Origin: CAMLHP01 sp035712285
GTDB taxonomy: Bacteria > Gemmatimonadota > Gemmatimonadetes > Gemmatimonadales > GWC2-71-9
Length of the DNA stretch: 13,387 nucleotides
NCBI GenBank assembly: GCA_035712285.1
Contig: DASTBA010000066.1
Location: forward strand, 1 to 13,387
Direction of reading: 5' to 3'
Positions 6,739 to 13,387 of the stretch are shown piece by piece. Position numbers and translations under genes: made by a program. The notes under the pieces are model-generated. The model was given only the letters and a program-made list of their open reading frames with translations. It did not search any database and was not told the origin of the DNA. How positions within the stretch are numbered: the stretch's first letter is position 1; the number at the start of each line of letters is the position of its first letter.

Positions 6739-7435
6739 AGTTGCCCGCCCCGAATGACACGCCCTGCTGCACCTTGACCCGCACCGGATGCCCGCCAAGA
6801 CGGCCCGGCTTGTACACATTCTTGATGAACATCTGCCTGGCCGGCTCCACGAACAGCTGGTTCGTGGCGTTCACGAGCTGGAACGAGTTGCGCTCCGGGT
6901 GTCCCAGCGTGTCGATGATGAACGTGAACTGCACCCGGGCCGGTACGCCCTCCATGCCGGGCGGAACGGTCTTGGGCCCGGCCGAGATCAGCGAGGGCTG
7001 CTCATCCGCCTCCGCCGACGTCACCACGTTCCCGACGTCCACCGGGCCGGTGCCACCCACGATGCCGGTCGAGATGCCACCCTCGACGCCCTTGCCGGAG
7101 AAGTCGTTCGGGTTGAACGCCTTCTGGTTCAGGTCCACGGGCGGGATGTCCTTCGGGATGTCGGCCACCGCCACGATGGTCTGGAACCCCTTGGGCGGCG
7201 GATTGGCACTCACGACCACATCCTCCGGCGGCGGTGGCGGCGGTTCCGGCTCCGGTGCCGGCGGCTTGAGGAAGGTGAGCGTAGTGTCCACCTTCGGCCC
7301 TGCATCCGCCGTCGCCACCACCTGGGTCGCCTTGACCGCCAGGAAGATCAGCAACGCATGCACGGCCAGCGAAAAGAGCGTCTGGCCCATCCTGCGCTGC
7401 TTCTTCTGCTTGGACTCGATCAGGTTGTCGAACAC
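6737..7435 (-). CDS. tonB: TonB-family energy transducer, Pro-rich type (TonB1)
   Basis: 232 residues from GTG 7435. One membrane helix (about 18-37) carries S22-LAV-H26, the SxxxH anchor motif of TonB. A Pro-Glu linker follows (PAPEPEPPPPPPED, 59-72), then a spacer with a Gly-rich GGISTGIVGGTG (119-130), and a TonB C-terminal domain (about 160-228, ending VRVKVQQGVSF) that would bind TonB boxes of outer-membrane receptors. GTG 7441 also opens the frame, but the GGAGGAG site ends at or next to it; GTG 7435 leaves a normal five-base gap and gives the start MFDNLIES, so it is preferred. First gene of the Ton operon, downstream of a PhoB-box-like repeat. Confidence 0.88.
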   Translation of the reverse strand: MFDNLIESKQKKQRRMGQTLFSLAVHALLIFLAVKATQVVATADAGPKVDTTLTFLKPPAPEPEPPPPPPEDVVVSANPPPKGFQTIVAVADIPKDIPPVDLNQKAFNPNDFSGKGVEGGISTGIVGGTGPVDVGNVVTSAEADEQPSLISAGPKTVPPGMEGVPARVQFTFIIDTLGHPERNSFQLVNATNQLFVEPARQMFIKNVYKPGRLGGHPVRVKVQQGVSFGAGN

Positions 7436-7443
7436 GCTCACTC

Positions 7444-7458
7444 CTCCATCAGATGGAG
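7444..7458 (-). promoter_or_regulatory. Inverted repeat overlapping the tonB1 ribosome site
   Basis: CTCCATC (7444-7450) and GATGGAG (7452-7458) form a near-perfect palindrome around a single central base. On the transcript the second arm, GAUGGAG, supplies part of the GGAGGAG ribosome site of tonB1, so a small hairpin could hide it. As an alternative it might be a protein-binding palindrome. The effective stem after opening the loop is only about 5 bp. Confidence 0.4.
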
Positions 7459-7507
7459 AACTTCTGCGTGGAAGCTACCTGCACTCCCTTTCCTCCACAC
7501 CCACGGA

Positions 7508-7540
7508 AACATGACAAAAGGATGACAAACGGATGAGAGG
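7508..7540 (-). promoter_or_regulatory. PhoB-box-like triple 11-bp direct repeat upstream of the Ton operon
   Basis: On the - strand three contiguous 11-mers read CCTCTCATCCG (7540-7530), TTTGTCATCCT (7529-7519) and TTTGTCATGTT (7518-7508). All share xxTxTCAT; the last two share TTTGTCAT in register. The known E. coli PhoB box is two 11-bp half-sites of the form CTGTCAT plus four A/T-rich bases, so the sequence and spacing match well. PhoB/OmpR-family dimers bind such repeats head to tail. The block lies 73-105 bases before the tonB1 start, between it and the 3' end of the sensor-kinase gene. No convincing -10 hexamer could be placed. The binding protein is inferred: the neighbouring OmpR-family regulator or a PhoB elsewhere. 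Confidence 0.6.
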
Positions 7541-7546
7541 TCGGGG

Positions 7547-9070
7547 TCAGCCGGTATCTGCCCCGTCGCCTGATTCGGAAGGAGACGCCTGGGCCCTGGG
7601 AAGATTCACGGTGAACGTACTGCCCCGGCCCGGACGGCTCGCCACCGTGATGGAGCCGCCGTGGGCCTCCGCAATCCACTTGGTGATGGAAAGCCCGAGC
7701 CCCACGCCGGGACGGCTGCCGACGCGGGAGCGCGCCGCATCGGCACGCCAGAACCGGTCGAAGATATGCGGCAGGTCCCCGGGCGCGATGCCGATGCCGG
7801 TGTCGGCCACCCGCAGCTGCACCTGCTGGTCATCCTCGGCGAGCATGATCTTCACCGCGCCGCCGGCCTGGGTGTACTTGACGGCATTGGTCGCGAGGTT
7901 GAGCAGCATCTCCCGGAGCCGCTGGCGATCGGCGGCGAGCAGGATCGGGCGGTCCGGCACCTCGCTGGTGACCTCCACGCCATGGCCTTCGGCCAGGAGG
8001 CCGGCGGTCTCCGCTGCATCCGCCACGAGATCGCGGAGATCCACCGCTTCCAGCGTGAGCGGGGCGCGCCCCTCGTCGGCGCGGGCCAGCGTCAGCAGGT
8101 CTTCCACCATTTCCGACATCTGGTTGACCTGGTCGAGCGCCTCGTCCAGCGCCTCGATGCTCTCCGCCGGCGTGCCCGGGTGGGTCAGCGCCCGCTCCAC
8201 GCCGGCCCGCAGCACCATGAGCGGCGTCTTGAGTTCGTGGCTCGCGTCGGCGGTGAAGCGATGGAGACTGCCGAAACTCGTCTCCAGGCGCGCCAGCATG
8301 CCGTTCAGCGTCAGCGCCAGGCGGGCCAGTTCGTCGTTGGCCAGCGGCACCGCCAGGCGGCGGTGGAGGCTCCGTCCGTCCTTGATCGCGTCCATCTCGT
8401 CCATGATGAGGCGTACCGGCGAGAGCGCGGTCCCCGCCAGCCAGTAGGCCAGCGCCACGGCGAAGAGCACGACGATGGGCGAGACCACGAGCATGGCCTG
8501 GAGGAGCACCCGCGGATCGAAGGAGGAGTTGCTGAGCGGCGCCGCAAGCAGCAGGGCGCCGATATCCTCGCCGGCGCCGTTCACCGGCTCGACCACGAGG
8601 CGGGCGGCGCCACCGGGCACCGCGAGGGGAATGGTCTGCGGCGCGACGGAGGTCATGGCCGGCGGGATGCGACCGGTGAGATCCAGGATGGTCTGGAATC
8701 CCAGGGCCCGCGCCGATTCGGACAGGAAAAGAATGTTCCGGTCCCGGTCCACGATGATGAGGTAGTCCCGGTAGGCCTCGAAGTACGACGAGACGCTCGG
8801 ACTGAGACTGGGCCCCAGCTGTTCACGGGCGGCCGGGCTGGTATCGGACGTGACCACGCCCACGGAGTCCTTGAGCACCAGGCGTCCCAGCACGCGATGG
8901 GAATCCTGCAGCCAGCGGATGGCCAGGTTCATCTCGAGGCCAAGCCGGGTGTCGAGTTCCAGCTCGCTGGGGCGCCGGAGTTCGATGTACAGGGCGGCCG
9001 CGAACACGGCCAGCGCCAGCAGCAGCGCCGCGGTGAACCAGGCCGTCAGCTTGCCGCGTATGGTCTGCAT
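7547..9070 (-). CDS. Membrane sensor histidine kinase (HAMP-HisKA-HATPase)
   Basis: 507 residues. TM1 about 9-29, a periplasmic sensor region about 31-187, TM2 about 190-212, then HAMP (about 213-265). HisKA has SHELKTPL with phospho-acceptor His278; the ATPase domain shows the N box (NLATNAVKYT, Asn391/395), DTGIGI (423-428), FDRFWR (437-442) and GVGLGL (455-460). It should autophosphorylate and pass phosphate to the regulator encoded one base upstream (regulator TGA, one base, ATG 9070), so coupling of translation is likely. The periplasmic part is not recognised; copper-sensor (CusS-like) kinases are a general similarity only. No terminator follows: the PhoB-like repeat begins seven bases beyond the stop. 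Confidence 0.95.
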   Translation of the reverse strand: MQTIRGKLTAWFTAALLLALAVFAAALYIELRRPSELELDTRLGLEMNLAIRWLQDSHRVLGRLVLKDSVGVVTSDTSPAAREQLGPSLSPSVSSYFEAYRDYLIIVDRDRNILFLSESARALGFQTILDLTGRIPPAMTSVAPQTIPLAVPGGAARLVVEPVNGAGEDIGALLLAAPLSNSSFDPRVLLQAMLVVSPIVVLFAVALAYWLAGTALSPVRLIMDEMDAIKDGRSLHRRLAVPLANDELARLALTLNGMLARLETSFGSLHRFTADASHELKTPLMVLRAGVERALTHPGTPAESIEALDEALDQVNQMSEMVEDLLTLARADEGRAPLTLEAVDLRDLVADAAETAGLLAEGHGVEVTSEVPDRPILLAADRQRLREMLLNLATNAVKYTQAGGAVKIMLAEDDQQVQLRVADTGIGIAPGDLPHIFDRFWRADAARSRVGSRPGVGLGLSITKWIAEAHGGSITVASRPGRGSTFTVNLPRAQASPSESGDGADTG

Positions 9071-9071
9071 C

Positions 9072-9739
<668 letters not shown>

Positions 9740-9743
<4 letters not shown>

Positions 9744-11236
9744 GCGTTCTCCTCCGCCGCCGGCAGCGTGACCAGGAACGTGGCGCCGGCCCCCGCTTCG
9801 CTGGCCACCTCAATCCGCCCGTGATGCTCGCGCACGATGCCGTAGCAGATGGAGAGCCCCAGCCCCGTGCCGCGTCCGGGCGCCTTGGTGGTGAAGAACG
9901 GTTCGAAGATGCGAGGCCGGACTTCGGCCGGAATGCCCGGCCCTGAATCTGCCACCGCCAGGCGGACCCCGCCATCATCGGCGTATCCGCTCGACACGGT
10001 CACCGCGCCCACGCCGTTCATGGCGTCGGCGGCATTCAGCAGCAGGGAAACGATCACCTGGAGAATCTGGGCGCGATTGACCAGCACCGCCGGCAGCGCT
10101 GGCGCCAGGGCCCGAGTCACCCGGACATGCCGGAACCGCTGCTGGGGCTGGAGCAGCGTCAGCGCTTCTTCCACGATCAGGTTGAGGTCGGCGGGCGCCT
10201 TGACCTGGGCCCGCGGGCGGCTGAAGTCGAGGAGCCCGTCCACGATGCCGGTGCAGCGCTCCACTTCGCGCGCCATGAGCCCCAGGTATTCGCCGACGGC
10301 GGGATCGGCGGTCGGCGCATCGGCCAGCCGGGCCTCGATGGCGGCCAGCGACGCGCTGATGGTGGCGAGGGGATTGTTGATCTCGTGCATGACCCCGGCG
10401 GCCAGCTGTCCCACGGCGGCCAGCTTCTCGTTGAGCAGCATGCGCTGCTCGGCGGCGCGCCACTCGGTCATGTCCTCGCCGATGGTGATGACATGGGTGA
10501 CGGCATCGGCGCCGAGCCGCATGGGCAGCCGGGTCTGCCGGAACACGCGGATGCCCTGCGGCGTCTCCACCGAGGCTTCGCCCTGCATCGCCACGCCATC
10601 CTCGAATACCCGGTCGAACTCGGCCCGGAGCTCCTGCTCGGGCTGGCGCGTGAGGACGTCGAACACCGCCCGGCCCACCGCGTCCTGGCGCCGGAGCCCC
10701 TGGGTGCCGGTCTCCCGTTTCCGGTTCCAGATCCGGATGCGATACTCCCGGTCCACCACGTACAGGCCGACCGGGAGGGAGTCAATCACCAGATTGGCGA
10801 ACTGCCACGCATCCGCCGTCTCGCGGTTGCGTTCGGCCACTTCGAGGGCGAACTCCTCCGCGGTGCGGATCGCGCCCAGCTGCAGCGCCAGCATCGGAAT
10901 CGCCGCGCCCAGCACACTCTCGCGCGCGGCGCCGGCGGGCAGGACTTCGATCGCGCCGAGCAGCACGCCGTGCCGCTCGATCCGGCGCACGAAGCCGGCC
11001 GCCTCGCGTTCCAGGGCCGCCGGCGCCACCGGCAGCGCCCCGGCCCGTCCGGACGCCGGGTCGTCCGCCACCGGACGCAGGGCGTTGGCGGCTCGGTCCA
11101 TGCGCCAGACCGTCACCTGATCGGCGTTGAGGCCGGCGCGGAGTACGGCGGCCGCCGCCCGGGCACCGCGCACCGGATCGGTGGTGCCGGCCAGCGCCTC
11201 CGCCAGGCGGGCCAGGGTCGCAACGTCGTCACTCAC
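9740..11236 (-). CDS. Soluble sensor histidine kinase (GAF-like, PAS, HisKA, HATPase), NtrB-like
   Basis: 498 residues without a membrane helix or signal peptide, so cytoplasmic. Residues about 1-125 look like a degenerate GAF domain; a PAS domain spans about 143-255 (IDSLPVGLYVVDREYRI, then ITIGEDMTEWRAAE). HisKA follows with GVMHEINNPL and His284, the NtrB/AtoS-type H box, then the N box (Asn401 in LLLNAADAM), DSGPGI (430-435), FEPFFTTK (444-451) and GTGLGL (456-461). Start GTG 11236; no good ribosome site, and 21 bases from the lipoprotein stop. Its end overlaps the response-regulator start by four bases. Kinases of this class usually partner NtrC-type regulators, yet the partner here is a PhoB-type one. 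The ligand of the sensor domains is unknown. Confidence 0.93.
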
Positions 11237-11257
11237 GGCGGGTGCCCGGCCGCCAGC

Positions 11258-11701
11258 TCACCGGTCCGGAGCCGCCGGCACCGTGGCGAGCGACAGGATG
11301 TGCCACGTCCCGTCGGTTCGGCTCAGGAGCACGTGAGTCATGCCGCCACCGGCACGCACCGTGAGCCACGCCGAGGCGAGATCGCCTTCCTGGCGGATGT
11401 CCATGCGGGTGGGTTCCGTCCGGGCCGCGCCGGCCTGGCTCCAGGCGGCGGCCTGCCAGTTGCGCGCGCCGGTTACCATGCGCCACCGTCCGCCGTCCTC
11501 GATCAGGCCGCGCATCGAGTCGGCCAGCACCGAGCGGACCGCCGCGGAATCTCCCGCCGCCAGTCCGCGAAAGTAGCCGAGGAGCGTGGCGCGAATCGCC
11601 TCCTCGTCCTGCACCTGGCCCGGCGGGACCTGGTGCTCCACGCGGCAGGCAACGAGCAGGAGCAAGGGCCAGATCAGCAGCCGGCCGGAAATCCGTGGCA
11701 T
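11258..11701 (-). CDS. Small NTF2/SnoaL-like lipoprotein
   Basis: 147 residues. A lipoprotein signal: two Arg (3, 7), a hydrophobic core LLIWPLLLLV, and lipobox L16-V17-A18-C19, so Cys19 should be lipidated after export. The mature part (DEEAIRATLLGYFRGLAAGDSAAVRSVL, given here only in outline, about 32-59) has the helix pattern of NTF2-like/DUF4440-type folds, followed by beta-rich segments with RWRMVTGARNW and a closing GTWHIL. No enzymatic residues can be assigned. ATG 11701 has no clear ribosome site. It precedes the sensor-kinase genes on the same strand, so a ligand-binding or accessory role in signalling is conceivable but not supported by a motif. The fold assignment is tentative; the lipoprotein call is firm. 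Confidence 0.75.
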   Translation of the reverse strand: MPRISGRLLIWPLLLLVACRVEHQVPPGQVQDEEAIRATLLGYFRGLAAGDSAAVRSVLADSMRGLIEDGGRWRMVTGARNWQAAAWSQAGAARTEPTRMDIRQEGDLASAWLTVRAGGGMTHVLLSRTDGTWHILSLATVPAAPDR

Positions 11702-11728
11702 GGGCGAGAGGGCGGTGAAGATGGAAGA

Positions 11729-11751
11729 CCTGCCCGCGAGGCGCGGGCAGG
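11729..11751 (-). terminator. Hairpin after sodA, possible terminator
   Basis: CCTGCCCGCG (11729-11738) and CGCGGGCAGG (11742-11751) form a perfect 10-bp GC stem around three bases, five bases beyond the dismutase stop. The - strand transcript continues UCUUCCAUCUUC, pyrimidine-rich but not a U-run. It probably causes partial termination or protects the sodA mRNA end, separating it from the lipoprotein/two-component genes. Confidence 0.65.
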
Positions 11752-11756
11752 ATGGA

Positions 11757-12362
11757 TCAGGCGGCGAACCGCTTTCCGGCCTCCGCCCAGTTGAGCACGT
11801 TCCACCACGCGGTGATGTAGTCGGCGCGGCGGTTCTGGTACTTGAGGTAGTAGGCGTGCTCCCAGACGTCGAGCCCGATCACCGGCGTCTTCCCTTCCAT
11901 CAGCGGCGAATCCTGGTTCGGCGTGCTCTCGATGGCGAGACCGCCCTTGCCGTCGGTCACGAGCCAGGCCCAGCCGCTGCCGAACCGGCCGGCACCGGCC
12001 TTGGCGAACTGTTCCTTGAATTCCGCCACGCCGCCGAACGTCTTCGTGATCGCGGCGGCGAGGGCCCCCTCGGGCGCGGACGGTCCGCCCGGCGCCATGA
12101 GCTCCCAGAAGAGCGTGTGGTTCGCGTGGCCGCCGCCGTTGTTGCGCACGGCAGCGCGGATCTTTTCTGGCACGGAGTTGATGCCCTTGAGCAGCGCCTC
12201 GATACCGAGTTTCTGGAGGTCGGGCTGGCCTTCCAGCGCCGCATTCAGGTTGTTGACGTACGCACCATGGTGCTTGTCGTGGTGGATGCGCATCGTCTGC
12301 TCGTCAATATCCGGCTCCAGCGCCGCATAGTCATACGGCAGCGGAGGAAGTGTGAACGCCAT
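11757..12362 (-). CDS. sodA: Superoxide dismutase, Mn-type (Fe/Mn family)
   Basis: 201 residues, complete, about the normal length. All four metal ligands are present: His27 (RIHHDKHH), His82 (HANHTLFW), Asp165 and His169 (LDVWEHAYY). The Gly-rich NNGGGHANH and Gln150 in STPNQDSPLM are the Mn-type pattern; Fe-type enzymes place the active-site Gln near residue 70 instead. It converts superoxide to peroxide and oxygen; no signal peptide, so cytoplasmic. ATG 12362 is preferred to 12368 because AGGAG (12369-12373) abuts the latter but is six bases from the former, and MAFTLPPLPY is the typical start. The start lies inside the preceding membrane-protein gene (32-base overlap). Metal use can be cambialistic, so Mn is an inference. 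Confidence 0.95.
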   Translation of the reverse strand: MAFTLPPLPYDYAALEPDIDEQTMRIHHDKHHGAYVNNLNAALEGQPDLQKLGIEALLKGINSVPEKIRAAVRNNGGGHANHTLFWELMAPGGPSAPEGALAAAITKTFGGVAEFKEQFAKAGAGRFGSGWAWLVTDGKGGLAIESTPNQDSPLMEGKTPVIGLDVWEHAYYLKYQNRRADYITAWWNVLNWAEAGKRFAA

Positions 12363-13387
12363 GTCCATCTCCTGGAAAAGCCGTCGAATCGGGTGAACCC
12401 GCGGAATATATCATGGCCGGCACTGCACCGGTTCCCGTGATGAGCGTCAACGCCGCCAGGGCGCTGAAGACGCCGTACACCACCTGGTGCTGCAGCATCG
12501 CCGCGACCGCGGCGGCCCCGCCGGCCGCTGCCAGCGCGCCGGCCGCCGCGCGGAGCGAGAGGTGCGCCGCCATGCCCCAGTGGCGACTCCACTGCCCGGC
12601 GGCCAGACATAGCGCCGCGGCAGCCAGGAGCCATGCCCCTTCGGCGGCGAGCGGTGCGACGATCAGGCCGGACAACCAGGCCCCCATCCCGGCCGCCGAG
12701 TCGTTGTCACGCGCCAGGCACGCGACCCAGAGCAGGAGCACGCCGAGCGGCACGAACAGGGTTTCCCAGCCGGGCAGTGCATCGCCCAGCAGCGGCACGG
12801 CCAGTCGCACCAGCAGTGTTGCGCCGACGAGGGCAAGCGCGCTGCCCGGCAGCCACCGGCGAAGCAACGGTGGCCCGCAGAACAGGAGGGCAGCTATGAG
12901 GAGCGGCGGCGCGAGCCCCAGCTGCGCCGCGGGACTGAGCGGCACATCGGGGAAACGGGCCGTCGCCAGACCAACCGGTCCCGCGATGACCGCCAGGAAA
13001 TAGCCGGCAAAGGCAAGCAGGGGAATGACCGCTACCGGCAGCAGTGGAAACCGCTTTGTCATCCCACCCCGGCGCGCAGCCACGTGGGCCGTCACCGATA
13101 CAAGCATCGCGCCGGCGATGATTGCGAGCGCATGGGGTGCGAATGGCAGGATCACGAGCAGCAGCAGAGTGCCGGCCAGCCAGAGCCGGTGTGGCCTCGC
13201 TGGCGCGCTGGACCCCACCTTCGCCGCGTTGCCGAGCCGGGCGAGTACGACACCCAGCAGCAGCGCGGCGACGGTGGCGGCAGCAAGCACCGGCCAGCCG
13301 GCGGCGCGGATCGCCTCGACCGTTGCATCGGCCGCCAGGACCGTACCGGTCAGGAGCAGCAGCGCCAGCAGCCAGTGCAGTGGCTGG
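12331..13387 (-). CDS. Unrecognised multi-pass membrane protein (5' end outside window)
   Basis: The open frame runs off the right edge: above the GTG at 13290 the reading continues unbroken (PLHWLLALLLLTGTVLAAD and onward to base 13387), so the visible 351 codons are the C-terminal part of a longer protein and the GTG is probably not the start. It is Leu/Ala-rich with roughly 9-11 membrane helices and short loops, few charged residues and no motif I can name. The last about 24 residues (after AMIYSAGS) are polar and include the sodA promoter, ribosome site and first codons in another frame, with a stop at 12331. A transporter or quinone-linked membrane subunit is possible; nothing decides. 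Confidence 0.7.
   Translation of the reverse strand, partial: QPLHWLLALLLLTGTVLAADATVEAIRAAGWPVLAAATVAALLLGVVLARLGNAAKVGSSAPARPHRLWLAGTLLLLVILPFAPHALAIIAGAMLVSVTAHVAARRGGMTKRFPLLPVAVIPLLAFAGYFLAVIAGPVGLATARFPDVPLSPAAQLGLAPPLLIAALLFCGPPLLRRWLPGSALALVGATLLVRLAVPLLGDALPGWETLFVPLGVLLLWVACLARDNDSAAGMGAWLSGLIVAPLAAEGAWLLAAAALCLAAGQWSRHWGMAAHLSLRAAAGALAAAGGAAAVAAMLQHQVVYGVFSALAALTLITGTGAVPAMIYSAGSPDSTAFPGDGHGVHTSSAAV
12405..12413 (-). promoter_or_regulatory. Probable extended -10 promoter of sodA
   Basis: The - strand reads TGATATATT (12413-12405): TATATT one mismatch from TATAAT, directly preceded by TG-N as in extended -10 promoters, and AT-rich in otherwise GC-rich coding sequence. It would start a transcript near 12398, about 35 bases before ATG 12362. 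No good -35 is seen at 17 bases. A small CGGG-TTCA-CCCG hairpin (12390-12401) lies at the start of this leader. The site lies within the 3' coding end of the membrane protein. Confidence 0.5.

Noticed and set aside
10127..11794. 555-codon + strand frame opposite the soluble kinase and lipoprotein
   Set aside because: No recognisable motif, Arg/Gly/His-rich, and crosses two supported reverse-strand genes.

Overview
High-GC bacterial chromosomal DNA. The left edge and two genes read on the + strand; about 80% of the window is one co-directional block on the - strand. The mix of a SSS-type symporter with a BadF/BadG-type kinase, a TonB-ExbB-ExbD-ExbD-TonB energising module, a MnSOD-type dismutase and GTG starts with strong GGAGG ribosome sites fits a diderm (Gram-negative) lineage. 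My best guess is Gemmatimonadota or a relative; this is a judgement from protein style, not a database result. No rRNA, tRNA, CRISPR, transposase or phage gene is visible.

Layout. (1) 1-111: the last 18 codons of an A-type iron-sulfur carrier (CGCG-SSF tail), closed by a textbook intrinsic terminator. (2) 117-139: a short TTTCGTG tandem repeat. (3) 210-2563 (+): a sodium:solute symporter and a BadF/BadG-type (GlcNAc-kinase-like) sugar kinase whose stop and start overlap (TGATG), probably one uptake-and-phosphorylation unit. (4) 2541-2596: a degenerate 7-bp tandem repeat lying across the convergent 3' ends of the kinase and an amino-acid permease. (5) 2573-7435 (-): tonB1, exbB, exbD1, exbD2, tonB2 and an APC/CAT-type permease, in that transcription order. 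(6) 7508-7540: three contiguous 11-bp direct repeats with a TCAT core, two of them TTTGTCAT, resembling a PhoB box, just upstream of tonB1. (7) 7547-11701 (-): NTF2-like lipoprotein, soluble sensor kinase, OmpR/PhoB-family regulator and membrane sensor kinase, packed tightly (21-nt gap, 4-nt overlap, 1-nt gap). (8) 11757-12362 (-): Mn-type superoxide dismutase with its own probable promoter inside the 3' end of the preceding gene. (9) 12331-13387 (-): an unrecognised multi-pass membrane protein whose 5' end lies outside the window.

How the parts fit. ExbB and the two ExbD proteins would form the proton-driven inner-membrane motor that energises two different TonB proteins; both keep the SxxxH motif of the TonB membrane anchor. 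The adjacent two-component locus encodes a PhoB-fold DNA-binding regulator, and the PhoB-like direct repeat lies between that locus and the Ton operon. A plausible model (inference) is that the neighbouring regulator, or the cell's PhoB, controls outer-membrane uptake. The most interesting items are this direct repeat, the kinase-regulator-kinase arrangement, the doubled TonB/ExbD set with a Gly/Pro-rich second TonB, and the heptad repeat over two stop codons.
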